A stretch of 15,934 bases of DNA from a bacterium Ga0077546 (lineage in GTDB: Bacteria > Cyanobacteriota > Vampirovibrionia > Obscuribacterales > Obscuribacteraceae), in NCBI GenBank assembly GCA_001464165.1, contig LNEX01000360.1:1-15934 (forward strand). The letters run 5' to 3'. Positions 8,404 through 14,799 of this stretch are shown piece by piece. The notes under the pieces were generated by a model, which did not search any database, was not told the origin of the DNA, and saw only the letters and a program-made list of their open reading frames with translations. The position numbers were made by a program, and so were the translations under genes. Positions within the stretch are counted from its first letter, which is position 1. Each line of letters starts with the position of its first letter.

Positions 8404-8432
8404 TTGCCCGCCAAAGGCATTAGAATTATAAG
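8404..8432 (+). promoter_or_regulatory. Candidate sigma-70 promoter of the grpE-dnaK-dnaJ operon
   Basis: TTGCCC (8404-8409) is followed after exactly 17 bp by TATAAG (8427-8432), matching the sigma-70 consensus at 4/6 and 5/6 positions. Transcription would start near 8439, leaving a leader of about 65 bases before the ATG at 8506. No CIRCE inverted repeat (TTAGCACTC-N9-GAGTGCTAA) was seen nearby, so HrcA control is not supported here. Confidence 0.5.
8425..8430 (-). promoter_or_regulatory. Candidate -10 element for the dgcN-dgcA-like operon
   Basis: On the minus strand these bases read TATAAT, a perfect sigma-70 -10 hexamer. It would give a leader of roughly 75-80 bases before the DUF1611 ATG. 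No convincing -35 lies 16-19 bp upstream, so activity would depend on an activator or another contact. The hexamer overlaps the -10 proposed for grpE on the other strand. Confidence 0.4.
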
Positions 8433-8505
8433 GCTCGCGTTTAAAATTAGAGTTAGTGATTTACCGCTTGGCATTTGTCAAGATAGTTGGGAGACCTTTT
8501 CTGGG

Positions 8506-9495
8506 ATGGCTATTGACGATAACGACGCCCTGACCCCTCCAGCTGAGGAGTCATCAAAAGAAAAAGAAGATCGCCAATCTAAGGCGAAGGCTTTTTATCG
8601 GGCTATGTATGCAGGTGGTGACACTCCTGATCCTGAGACTTTTGGCCTTGACTTGGGCAAAGCTCCGGCTGGCCAAAATGATAAAGGTCATCAACTGGCA
8701 ATCAACAATCTTGAGAACGCCTTGCGCGATGCTGAAGGTAAGGCCAGTGAATGGGAGAATTCATACAAGCGCTTGGCTGCCGACTTCGAGAACTATCGCA
8801 AACGCATCGACCGTGAGCGGGAAGAATTCCAAGCGGTAGGTATGCAAAAGGCTCTCGAAGCGATTTTGCCAGCCTTAGATGACCTAGATATGGCCCAGTC
8901 AAAATTGACTGAGAAGACTGAGCCAAAAGTGATGTTAGACAGCTTAAAAATGGTCTGCAACCGCTTCGGTCGTTGCTTAGAGCAAGTTGGCATTAAGCAA
9001 ATGCAGCCGATTGGCGAACCTTTTGACCCGATGTATCACGAACCAGTTCAAGAAGTGCCTACTAATGATGTGCCCGATGGTTGTGTCGCTCATCAGTTGC
9101 GCAATGGATATATGTTCCGCGATAAAGTTTTAAGACCAGCTCTCGTTAATGTGGCGGTTGCTCTTACTGGTGAAGCGGCTGAGGCATACGAGCGGGCCCG
9201 CGCAGAGAAAGCCGCTGCTTCTGCTCCAGAAGCATCAGAAGTTATTGATATTACTCCAGTTGTTAGCTCGGCGACAGAAGAAGTTATGGCTTCATCTTCT
9301 GCTACTGAGACTTCTGAAAGTCTTGAATCTATTGGTAATGAGAGAAGCACTCAAGACATTCCCTTTGAAGAAATCAAGGCCGCCTACGAGGCTTCGCTTT
9401 CAGCCACCGATGCTACTGCCGGCCAAGCTGAGGATGAGGCCAGCAAAGACGATAAGTCCGGTAAGGTCTACGATCTTACTGATGTGCAAGAGTAA
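8506..9495 (+). CDS. grpE: GrpE nucleotide exchange factor with long C-terminal tail
   Basis: GrpE releases ADP from DnaK and completes the Hsp70 cycle in the cytoplasm. From the ATG at 8506 the protein has 329 residues, against about 190-200 in typical GrpE. An acidic N-terminal stretch (1-61) precedes the long dimerising coiled coil at about 62-110, which includes SYKRLAADFENYRKRIDRE. The beta-wing domain carries the GrpE signature: FDPMYHEPV at 173-181, then about 20 residues, then GYMFRDKVLRPALVNV at 201-216. Residues 220-329 are a low-complexity tail rich in Ala, Glu, Ser and Thr with no family match. The frame is open upstream to a TTG at 8404, but that would place the start inside the proposed -35 box and add 34 residues unlike GrpE. 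ATG 8506, with GGGAG 12 bp before it, is preferred. Confidence 0.95.
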   Translation: MAIDDNDALTPPAEESSKEKEDRQSKAKAFYRAMYAGGDTPDPETFGLDLGKAPAGQNDKGHQLAINNLENALRDAEGKASEWENSYKRLAADFENYRKRIDREREEFQAVGMQKALEAILPALDDLDMAQSKLTEKTEPKVMLDSLKMVCNRFGRCLEQVGIKQMQPIGEPFDPMYHEPVQEVPTNDVPDGCVAHQLRNGYMFRDKVLRPALVNVAVALTGEAAEAYERARAEKAAASAPEASEVIDITPVVSSATEEVMASSSATETSESLESIGNERSTQDIPFEEIKAAYEASLSATDATAGQAEDEASKDDKSGKVYDLTDVQE

Positions 9496-9530
9496 TTGCT
9501 CTTATGTATGAATTTGGATTCTAGACTCTG

Positions 9531-11492
9531 ATGAGTGATGACAAAATTATTGGTATTGACCTCGGCACCACATATTCGTGTGTGGCTGTTATGGAAGTAG
9601 GAAAGCCAGTCATCATAGAAAATTCAGAGGGCGCTCGCACCACACCGTCGGTAGTGGCGTTCACCAAAACGGGCGATCGCTTGGTGGGCCAATTGGCGAA
9701 ACGGCAAGCTGTTACCAATCCTACTCGCACAGTGCAGTCTATCAAACGTGAGATGGGCACTAACTATCGCGTACAAGTAGACGGCATTTCTCATAGCCCA
9801 GAGCAGATTTCAGCTATGGTGTTGCAGAAAATCAAGGCTGATGCCGAAGCCTATTTGGGCGAGAAAGTGACGAGAGCAGTGATCACTGTTCCTGCTTATT
9901 TTAATGACGCTCAAAGACAAGCTACGCGCGATGCTGGTCAAATAGCCGGTCTTGAAGTCATGCGCATTATTAATGAACCTACTGCCAGTGCTTTGGCGTA
10001 CGGACTAAATAAGCTCAACGAGCATGCTGTAGTCTTGGTCTTCGATCTTGGAGGCGGCACCTTCGACGTCAGTATTCTAGAAATTACTGAAGGCGTCTTT
10101 GAAGTGCAAGCAACTAGCGGTAATAACCGCCTTGGTGGTGATGACTTCGACCAAGCGATTATCGATTATTTAGTAGAAGAGTTTAAGAAGCAGACTGGGC
10201 TTGATATTGCTGGTGACTTAATGGCTGTGCAAAGGCTAAAAGAGACGGCAGAAAAGACTAAAATAGAACTATCGACGGCTCTTGTTTCAGAAGTACATTT
10301 ACCATTTTTGACTGCCGATCAAAGCGGGCCTAAGCATTTAGAAACAACTATAACTAGAGCGAAGTTCAACGAAATTACGGCAGGTCTGGTTGAGGCAACT
10401 ATTGGTCCATTGCAGCAGGCCCTTGAAGACTCGGGGTTGAGCCCTCAAGATATCGAACATATCATTTTGGTCGGTGGATCAACTCGCATACCAGCAGTGC
10501 AGGACATGATTCGTCGTTTCTTTCAGAAAGAACCTTCCAAATCGGTCAATCCTGATGAAGCTGTAGCACTTGGTGCCGCCATTCAAGCTTCGATATTGGC
10601 TGGTGATTTGCAAGATGTACTGTTGCTCGATGTTATTCCACTTTCGCTAGGAATCGAGACAGCCGGTGGCTTGTTCACCCGTATAATTGAGCGTAATACA
10701 ACTATTCCTACCAGTCGCACCATGACTTTTACAACGACTGAAGATGCTCAGACTTCTGTTGAAGTCCATGCTTTGCAGGGTGAGCGTGAGTTGGCCTCCG
10801 ATAACAAATCATTGGCCAAGTTCCACCTTACGGGCATTCCTGGGGCCCCGCGCGGTGTGCCGAAAATTGAAGTAACGTTTGATATTGATGCTGACGGCAT
10901 TGTGCACTGCTCGGCGCGGGATCATGGCTCTGGTATTAAGCATTCGGTCACTATTCAGCGCACCACTGGCTTGAGCCCGGGCGAAGTTGAGCATCTTCAG
11001 CGTGAAGCCGAGGAATTTGCTGATCAAGATAAATTGGTGCGCGAGCGCATTTCTACTCGTGTACATGCTGAGTCTATGTGTGCAGAAGCTGAACGTACGG
11101 TAACAAAATACGGCGATCGTGTTGATAAAGTGCATGTCGATAAGGTTATGAAGGCTGTAGAGCTTGTTAAGGAAGCACTTGCCCAAGACAATAGTGCTGA
11201 CTTGAAGCAGTTGGTGGCTGGCCTTGATGTCTCTTTGCTTGATTTGGGTCGGGTTATTCACTCGGGCAATCGTCAATCGCAGCCGCGCAAAGACGAGCGT
11301 CAGTCGACGGTACCAAGCACCAGTAAAAAGAAGCCTAGTTATGGCGATGAGCGTCCCATTGAACTGGGTGAGGTTGGCCGTCCGAGCCAACAGGTGCTAA
11401 GCTCGCTGATTGATAAAGACTCACTTTTAGAACATGATTTAGCACTCGATGTTGATTTAGTGCTTGATAAAAATAGTGAAGGATTGGATTAA
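9531..11492 (+). CDS. dnaK: Chaperone DnaK (Hsp70)
   Basis: A full-length 653-residue Hsp70. The ATPase domain has phosphate 1 motif GIDLGTTYS at 8-16, the [21 protein letters not shown] segment, phosphate 2 motif [13 protein letters not shown], and the adenosine motif [13 protein letters not shown]. The interdomain linker reads [16 protein letters not shown]. The substrate-binding domain contains [24 protein letters not shown] and [23 protein letters not shown]. The helical lid follows. Residues about 578-653 form a polar tail that ends in a DL-rich segment and lacks the EEVD-like acidic end common in Hsp70s. Position 15 is Tyr, where most bacterial DnaK proteins have Asn (TTNS). The gene follows grpE after 35 bp without a strong Shine-Dalgarno and shares its transcript. 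It handles unfolded and nascent chains together with DnaJ and GrpE. Confidence 0.98.
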   Translation: MSDDKIIGIDLGTTYSCVAVMEVGKPVIIENSEGARTTPSVVAFTKTGDRLVGQLAKRQAVTNPTRTVQSIKREMGTNYRVQVDGISHSPEQISAMVLQKIKADAEAYLGEKVTRAVITVPAYFNDAQRQATRDAGQIAGLEVMRIINEPTASALAYGLNKLNEHAVVLVFDLGGGTFDVSILEITEGVFEVQATSGNNRLGGDDFDQAIIDYLVEEFKKQTGLDIAGDLMAVQRLKETAEKTKIELSTALVSEVHLPFLTADQSGPKHLETTITRAKFNEITAGLVEATIGPLQQALEDSGLSPQDIEHIILVGGSTRIPAVQDMIRRFFQKEPSKSVNPDEAVALGAAIQASILAGDLQDVLLLDVIPLSLGIETAGGLFTRIIERNTTIPTSRTMTFTTTEDAQTSVEVHALQGERELASDNKSLAKFHLTGIPGAPRGVPKIEVTFDIDADGIVHCSARDHGSGIKHSVTIQRTTGLSPGEVEHLQREAEEFADQDKLVRERISTRVHAESMCAEAERTVTKYGDRVDKVHVDKVMKAVELVKEALAQDNSADLKQLVAGLDVSLLDLGRVIHSGNRQSQPRKDERQSTVPSTSKKKPSYGDERPIELGEVGRPSQQVLSSLIDKDSLLEHDLALDVDLVLDKNSEGLD

Positions 11493-11511
11493 GGCAAAGG
11501 AAAATTTTGCG

Positions 11512-11549
11512 ATAGTTCTTCTTTTTTGACCTTTAATAAGAAGAGCTAT
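11512..11549 (+). promoter_or_regulatory. Intercistronic 12-bp hairpin between dnaK and dnaJ
   Basis: ATAGTTCTTCTT (11512-11523) pairs with AAGAAGAGCTAT (11538-11549) over 12 positions, one of them a G-U pair, around a 14-base loop. It is followed by AAAAAG, not a T-run, so it is not a standard intrinsic terminator on the plus strand. A transcript-processing or stabilising element that adjusts dnaK to dnaJ ratios is the likeliest role; an effect on dnaJ translation is possible. Confidence 0.4.
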
Positions 11550-11598
11550 AAAAAGTGATGAATGTATGGATTGAACCAAAGGTGCTCGCTTGGAAACT

Positions 11599-12906
11599 AT
11601 GGCAAAACGTGATTATTATGAAGTTCTAGGTCTAGCCCGTGGGGCTTCATCAGACGAGATTAAGAAGTCTTTTCGCAACCGCGCCAGACAACTTCACCCA
11701 GACAACAAAGAAAGTGGCGACGAAGCGGCATTTAAAGAGCTTGCTGAAGCCTATGAAGTACTTTCAGATGAGCAAAAGAAATCTTCTTACGATCGCTATG
11801 GCCACGAAGGTGTGAAGGGTTCGACCCGCGATTTTGATAACGTCGATTTCAGTTCCTTCCAGGGCTTTGGCATGGAAGACATTATCGATGCACTCTTTGG
11901 CGGCGGCATGCGTGGTGGATTTTCTGGTGGTGGTGGCGGCAGTCGCTCAGGACCACGTCAGGGTGCTCACTTACGCTATGACCTAGATTTAGAGTTTCTT
12001 GATTCTGTCTTTGGTTTAGAGAAGAAGATTACTGTCAAAAGGCTTGAAGACTGCACTACCTGCGAAGGTAGTGGGGCTGCTCCTGGCAGCAATCTGTCTA
12101 CTTGTAATACTTGTCAGGGCCAAGGTCAAGTCAAACAGTTGGTTAACATGCTGTTTATGCAGAGTTACCAGATTATTGCTTGTCCAGATTGTGCGGGCTC
12201 AGGTAAGAAAATTGAGAAGCCTTGCAAAGATTGTAAGGGTGCTGGCCAAACGAGAAAGTCGCGTGAATTCGAAGTCAAAGTTCCTGCAGGTGTTAAAGAC
12301 GGCGATCGCCTTAAGCTCCAGGGAGCTGGTGATAAGGGGCCGCGTGGTGGTGTTTTCGGAGACTTGTTTGTTGTCTTGAATGTCAAAGACCATCCGGAGT
12401 TCGTCCGTGATGGTTTTACTATTCACGTTAAGCAACCAATTAGTTTCTCTATGGCCGCTCTTGGTGCAGAAATTTTGGTGCCTACCGTGGAAGGGGCGAA
12501 GGTTCTGAAAGTGCCTGCTGGTACGCAATCTTCTAGCCAATTGGTAATGCGAGATTTGGGTGTGCCGCATCTCAATAATCCTTCTCGGCGCGGTGATCAT
12601 GTGGTACATGTGGTTGTTGAAACCCCAACCAAGCTCAGCGGCGAAGAGCGTAAATTACTTGAGCAGCTAGCTGAAATTCGCCATGAAAAATTAAAAGTCA
12701 GTGCTCCAGTTCATGATAAGTCCGAGTCTAGTAGCAGTAGTAGTGATAAAGATGTTTCTGAACACCAAGCAGATCATAAAAAAGACTCACATGGCGGCCC
12801 TAATAGCAAGAAGAAAAAATCCCACGAGAAAGATGCGGAGCCTGCTGAAGCAGAAGACAAGGGAATCTTCGATAAGATTGTCGACGTATTTCGGCCTAAA
12901 GAGTAA
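11599..12906 (+). CDS. dnaJ: Chaperone DnaJ (type I Hsp40)
   Basis: From ATG 11599 the protein has 435 residues and starts MAKRDYYEVLG, the standard DnaJ beginning; an in-frame TTG at 11590 would add three residues and is not preferred. Domains in order: J domain 1-70 with HPD at 33-35; Gly/Phe-rich linker about 87-122; zinc domain with four CxxCxGxG repeats starting at C152, C169, C195 and C209; and two substrate-binding C-terminal domains to about 365. These features define a complete type I Hsp40 that delivers clients to DnaK and stimulates its ATPase. Residues about 367-435 are an unusual extension: a Ser run at 377-382, then Lys/His/Asp-rich sequence, ending in a conserved-looking GIFDKIVDVF segment. 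It lies 106 bp after dnaK, with a hairpin in the gap. Confidence 0.97.
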   Translation: MAKRDYYEVLGLARGASSDEIKKSFRNRARQLHPDNKESGDEAAFKELAEAYEVLSDEQKKSSYDRYGHEGVKGSTRDFDNVDFSSFQGFGMEDIIDALFGGGMRGGFSGGGGGSRSGPRQGAHLRYDLDLEFLDSVFGLEKKITVKRLEDCTTCEGSGAAPGSNLSTCNTCQGQGQVKQLVNMLFMQSYQIIACPDCAGSGKKIEKPCKDCKGAGQTRKSREFEVKVPAGVKDGDRLKLQGAGDKGPRGGVFGDLFVVLNVKDHPEFVRDGFTIHVKQPISFSMAALGAEILVPTVEGAKVLKVPAGTQSSSQLVMRDLGVPHLNNPSRRGDHVVHVVVETPTKLSGEERKLLEQLAEIRHEKLKVSAPVHDKSESSSSSSDKDVSEHQADHKKDSHGGPNSKKKKSHEKDAEPAEAEDKGIFDKIVDVFRPKE

Positions 12907-12914
12907 AGGCTTGC

Positions 12915-12967
12915 AAGCTTTCGACTCCAGCAATAACAGTACAACAAATTTCTTTGAGTCGAGGCTT
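12915..12967 (+). promoter_or_regulatory. Long-range inverted repeat ending at the start codon of the beta-propeller gene
   Basis: AAGC-TT-TCGACTC (12915-12927) can pair with GAGTCGA-G-GCTT (12956-12967) over 11 base pairs with a small internal loop. The loop is 28 bases. The right arm runs up to the GTG at 12968 and covers the only purine-rich ribosome-site candidate (GAGTCGAGG). A competing hairpin, 12901-12927, uses the same left arm. Pairing is visible; the regulatory role is inferred. Confidence 0.35.
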
Positions 12968-14449
12968 GTGAGATTTTCTCTTGGCTTTAGGCGATTTGCT
13001 TTTATAGTGCTTTTAATTGCTTGTTTCGCTCTTGCTCTGCCAGCTAATGCTACGCGACAAAGTCCGGAACTTGTGGCTTCTATAAAGTCAGTTTTCCCTG
13101 ATTGTCGAATGCGTCTTGATGGTGCCTTTGAGACAAAAGAGGGTGATTTATACCTGCCTGTGATGCCACCACAAGTGCTCAAAAAAACGCAGGTGAAGTT
13201 GGTTGAGGTTTATCCACCGCAACAGCCGGTTAAAGCTAAGCCGCAGGTGCTTTTCTTTGATAATGGTGTGACATTTATGCGCGTGCTTGTCAGTGGTAAG
13301 AGCAGAACATTTTTACCTCTAGCTTCTCTTAGTGAGAAATGGCGCAAGATAGTTTTAGCAGGTCATCTAACCGACGATTTGATTGTGCCTGAAGGTTTTG
13401 TTTTGCCGCCCATCTTTAAATCGGTGGTTGGTCAAACTGCCGTTGTAATAGGTGAACCGGCTAAAGCGACTGCTACTGAGGCTATTCACACTACTAACTC
13501 TACGGGCACTGCAGGTGCAGTGAAGTCTCATAATATCGAGCCAAAGTCTCGGCAGCTGGGTCTCTTTCTCACATCGCGCAATTCCGGGAATATTACACTT
13601 GTTGATCAAGCAAGCTGGAAGAAAGTCAGCGATTTCCCCACAGAAGGAACACCAGCCGGGATGGCTTGTGTCGCAGATAGGCTCTATATTGCCGATATAA
13701 GTAAGAATCGCATACTGATTCTTGACACTGTTGCTAAACAGTTTGTTGGCCAAATAGATTTATTGCCTAAGTCTGCACCAAAGTCTATCGTGGCTACGGG
13801 TAGCGGAAAATTGTTGTACGTATCAGAAAGCGGCAGCGCAGACATTGCAGTTGTTGAGGTCGATTCCAGTAAGGTCCTACTTCGTACAAAAGTGCCACCA
13901 GGACCTGGCCGTATGGCAATTACGCCGAACGGCAATACTATTTTGGTATTGAACACTATTACTGGACAGGTAACTTTTATTTCTACGTTGAATCAAAGAG
14001 TATTGGGCACCATTGTTGTCGGAGCTAATCCAACCGCAGTTGTGATTTCACCAGACGGTAAAACAGCCTACGTCTCTTGTCGTGGCGAACTTAATCATAT
14101 TGCCGTAATTGACATAGCCAAGCGTGGCATACTTGCTAATATAAAAACAGGGAACGGCCCAACTGGGCTGGCTATTTCGCCTGATGGCGGCACTCTCTAT
14201 AATGCCATTGCCAAAGACAATATGATTGCCGTTTTTGACACTGCCACGAGAGCTTCAGTTAAGCAAATCAAATTGCCTCTCGATATTGATTTCCCGGGCA
14301 ACATTTTTCTCTTACCGGATGGCAAAAAGCTTATTGTTTCTAGTGCCACCACCACAGCCTTTGGTGTACTCAATATCGAGACCGGCGAATTCGAATGTCA
14401 GCCTGTAATCGGCCACAGCTCAGATGAAATAATCTGTGCGCCAATTTAA
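12968..14449 (+). CDS. Exported YVTN-type beta-propeller repeat protein
   Basis: Starting at GTG 12968 the product has 493 residues. It begins with a signal sequence: basic RFSLGFRR, a hydrophobic core FAFIVLLIACFALAL, and an AxA-type site after PANA at residue 28. Residues 16-19 (LIAC) also fit a lipobox, so a lipoprotein anchored at C19 is possible. An N-terminal region of about 150 residues is unrecognised. From about residue 195 onward there are repeated propeller blades of the YncE/YVTN kind, for example GPGRMAITPNGNTILVLN, ANPTAVVISPDGKTAYVS and GPTGLAISPDGGTLYN. Such proteins act outside the cytoplasm in binding or scaffolding, and no catalytic motif is visible. The frame is open into dnaJ, but upstream starts would not give a signal peptide. 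It lies 61 bp after dnaJ, probably on the same transcript. Confidence 0.8.
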   Translation: MRFSLGFRRFAFIVLLIACFALALPANATRQSPELVASIKSVFPDCRMRLDGAFETKEGDLYLPVMPPQVLKKTQVKLVEVYPPQQPVKAKPQVLFFDNGVTFMRVLVSGKSRTFLPLASLSEKWRKIVLAGHLTDDLIVPEGFVLPPIFKSVVGQTAVVIGEPAKATATEAIHTTNSTGTAGAVKSHNIEPKSRQLGLFLTSRNSGNITLVDQASWKKVSDFPTEGTPAGMACVADRLYIADISKNRILILDTVAKQFVGQIDLLPKSAPKSIVATGSGKLLYVSESGSADIAVVEVDSSKVLLRTKVPPGPGRMAITPNGNTILVLNTITGQVTFISTLNQRVLGTIVVGANPTAVVISPDGKTAYVSCRGELNHIAVIDIAKRGILANIKTGNGPTGLAISPDGGTLYNAIAKDNMIAVFDTATRASVKQIKLPLDIDFPGNIFLLPDGKKLIVSSATTTAFGVLNIETGEFECQPVIGHSSDEIICAPI

Positions 14450-14516
14450 TAGTAGATAAACGGATAAACAGATCAATAAATTAGTAGACACAGAAGCACT
14501 TAGAGCTGGTCTTGTC

Positions 14517-14591
14517 TTTTTCTGCAAGAAAGATAGTTTCCATGGAAACCAATTCAAAATCAGCAAAACAGATAGTTCACTCTGTGAACCA
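14517..14591. terminator. Hairpin cluster between convergent genes, probable bidirectional terminator
   Basis: The 154-bp gap between the propeller gene and the small minus-strand gene has three hairpins: TTTCT-GCA-AGAAA (14519-14531, extendable), the 14-bp palindrome GTTTCCATGGAAAC (14536-14549), and GTTCAC-TCT-GTGAAC (14575-14589). On the minus strand the last two are each followed by a pyrimidine-rich TATCT tract (TATCTTTCTT and TATCTGTTTT). On the plus strand the last is followed by CATTTATGTTTT. Stems are short and the T-tracts interrupted, so termination is likely but not certain. The rest of the gap (14450-14516) shows nothing recognisable. Confidence 0.45.
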
Positions 14592-14603
14592 TTTATGTTT
14601 TAG

Positions 14604-14777
14604 CTATTTGCTTTTTAGCTGCTGCATCAGATCTGATTCTTTTGCTCTCACAGCTTCGTCATGAGCAGTTTGATTGCTGGTTATGAGCATTGTTATAAGC
14701 ACGGCTATGCCGATAATAAATATGAACATGACTGTCGGCGGAATTATAATTGGTGGACGTTTGCCACTTACCCACAT
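14604..14777 (-). CDS. Small single-pass membrane protein (57 aa), unrecognised
   Basis: A 57-codon frame on the minus strand from ATG 14777 to TAG 14604. An AGGTG ribosome site lies 5 bases before the ATG, which is better than most in this window. The product starts MWVSGKRPPIIIPP, has one hydrophobic helix at about residues 16-33 (VMFIFIIGIAVLITMLIT), and ends in a charged, probably helical tail of about 24 residues (HDEAVRAKE, QQLKSK). Basic residues K6 and R7 before the helix suggest the N-terminus is inside and the tail outside. It begins 22 bp after the dnaB stop on the same strand, so it is probably cotranscribed with dnaB. I do not recognise a family. An internal ATG at 14729 would cut into the membrane segment and is less likely as the start. 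Confidence 0.6.
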   Translation of the reverse strand: MWVSGKRPPIIIPPTVMFIFIIGIAVLITMLITSNQTAHDEAVRAKESDLMQQLKSK

Positions 14778-14799
14778 AACAACACCTGCTTAAAAAACA

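Noticed and set aside
8404..8505. TTG at 8404 as the grpE start
   Set aside because: The extra 34 residues do not resemble GrpE and the codon coincides with the proposed -35 element; ATG 8506 is adequate.
8341..8505. CIRCE-type HrcA operator before grpE
   Set aside because: No TTAGCACTC-N9-GAGTGCTAA-like inverted repeat was found; ATTAGAGTTAGT resembles one arm only loosely.
10809..11390. 193-codon open frame antisense to dnaK
   Set aside because: It lies wholly inside the conserved dnaK coding region, has no ribosome site of note and its product shows no recognisable motif. Long antisense frames over dnaK are a common codon-usage artefact.
12199..12609. 136-codon open frame antisense to dnaJ
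   Set aside because: Entirely within conserved DnaJ substrate-binding domain sequence on the other strand; no motif or start signal.
12726..12750. AGT/AGC trinucleotide run as a regulatory repeat
   Set aside because: It simply encodes the Ser run in the DnaJ tail and is too short and imperfect to call a functional repeat.
12701..12967. Upstream extension of the beta-propeller frame into dnaJ
   Set aside because: It would overlap dnaJ by about 200 bp and bury the signal peptide internally. GTG 12968 gives a normal export signal.
14626..14637. Perfect 12-bp palindrome ATCAGATCTGAT
   Set aside because: It falls inside the small membrane protein gene, lacks a loop suited to a terminator and is unremarkable without a second copy.
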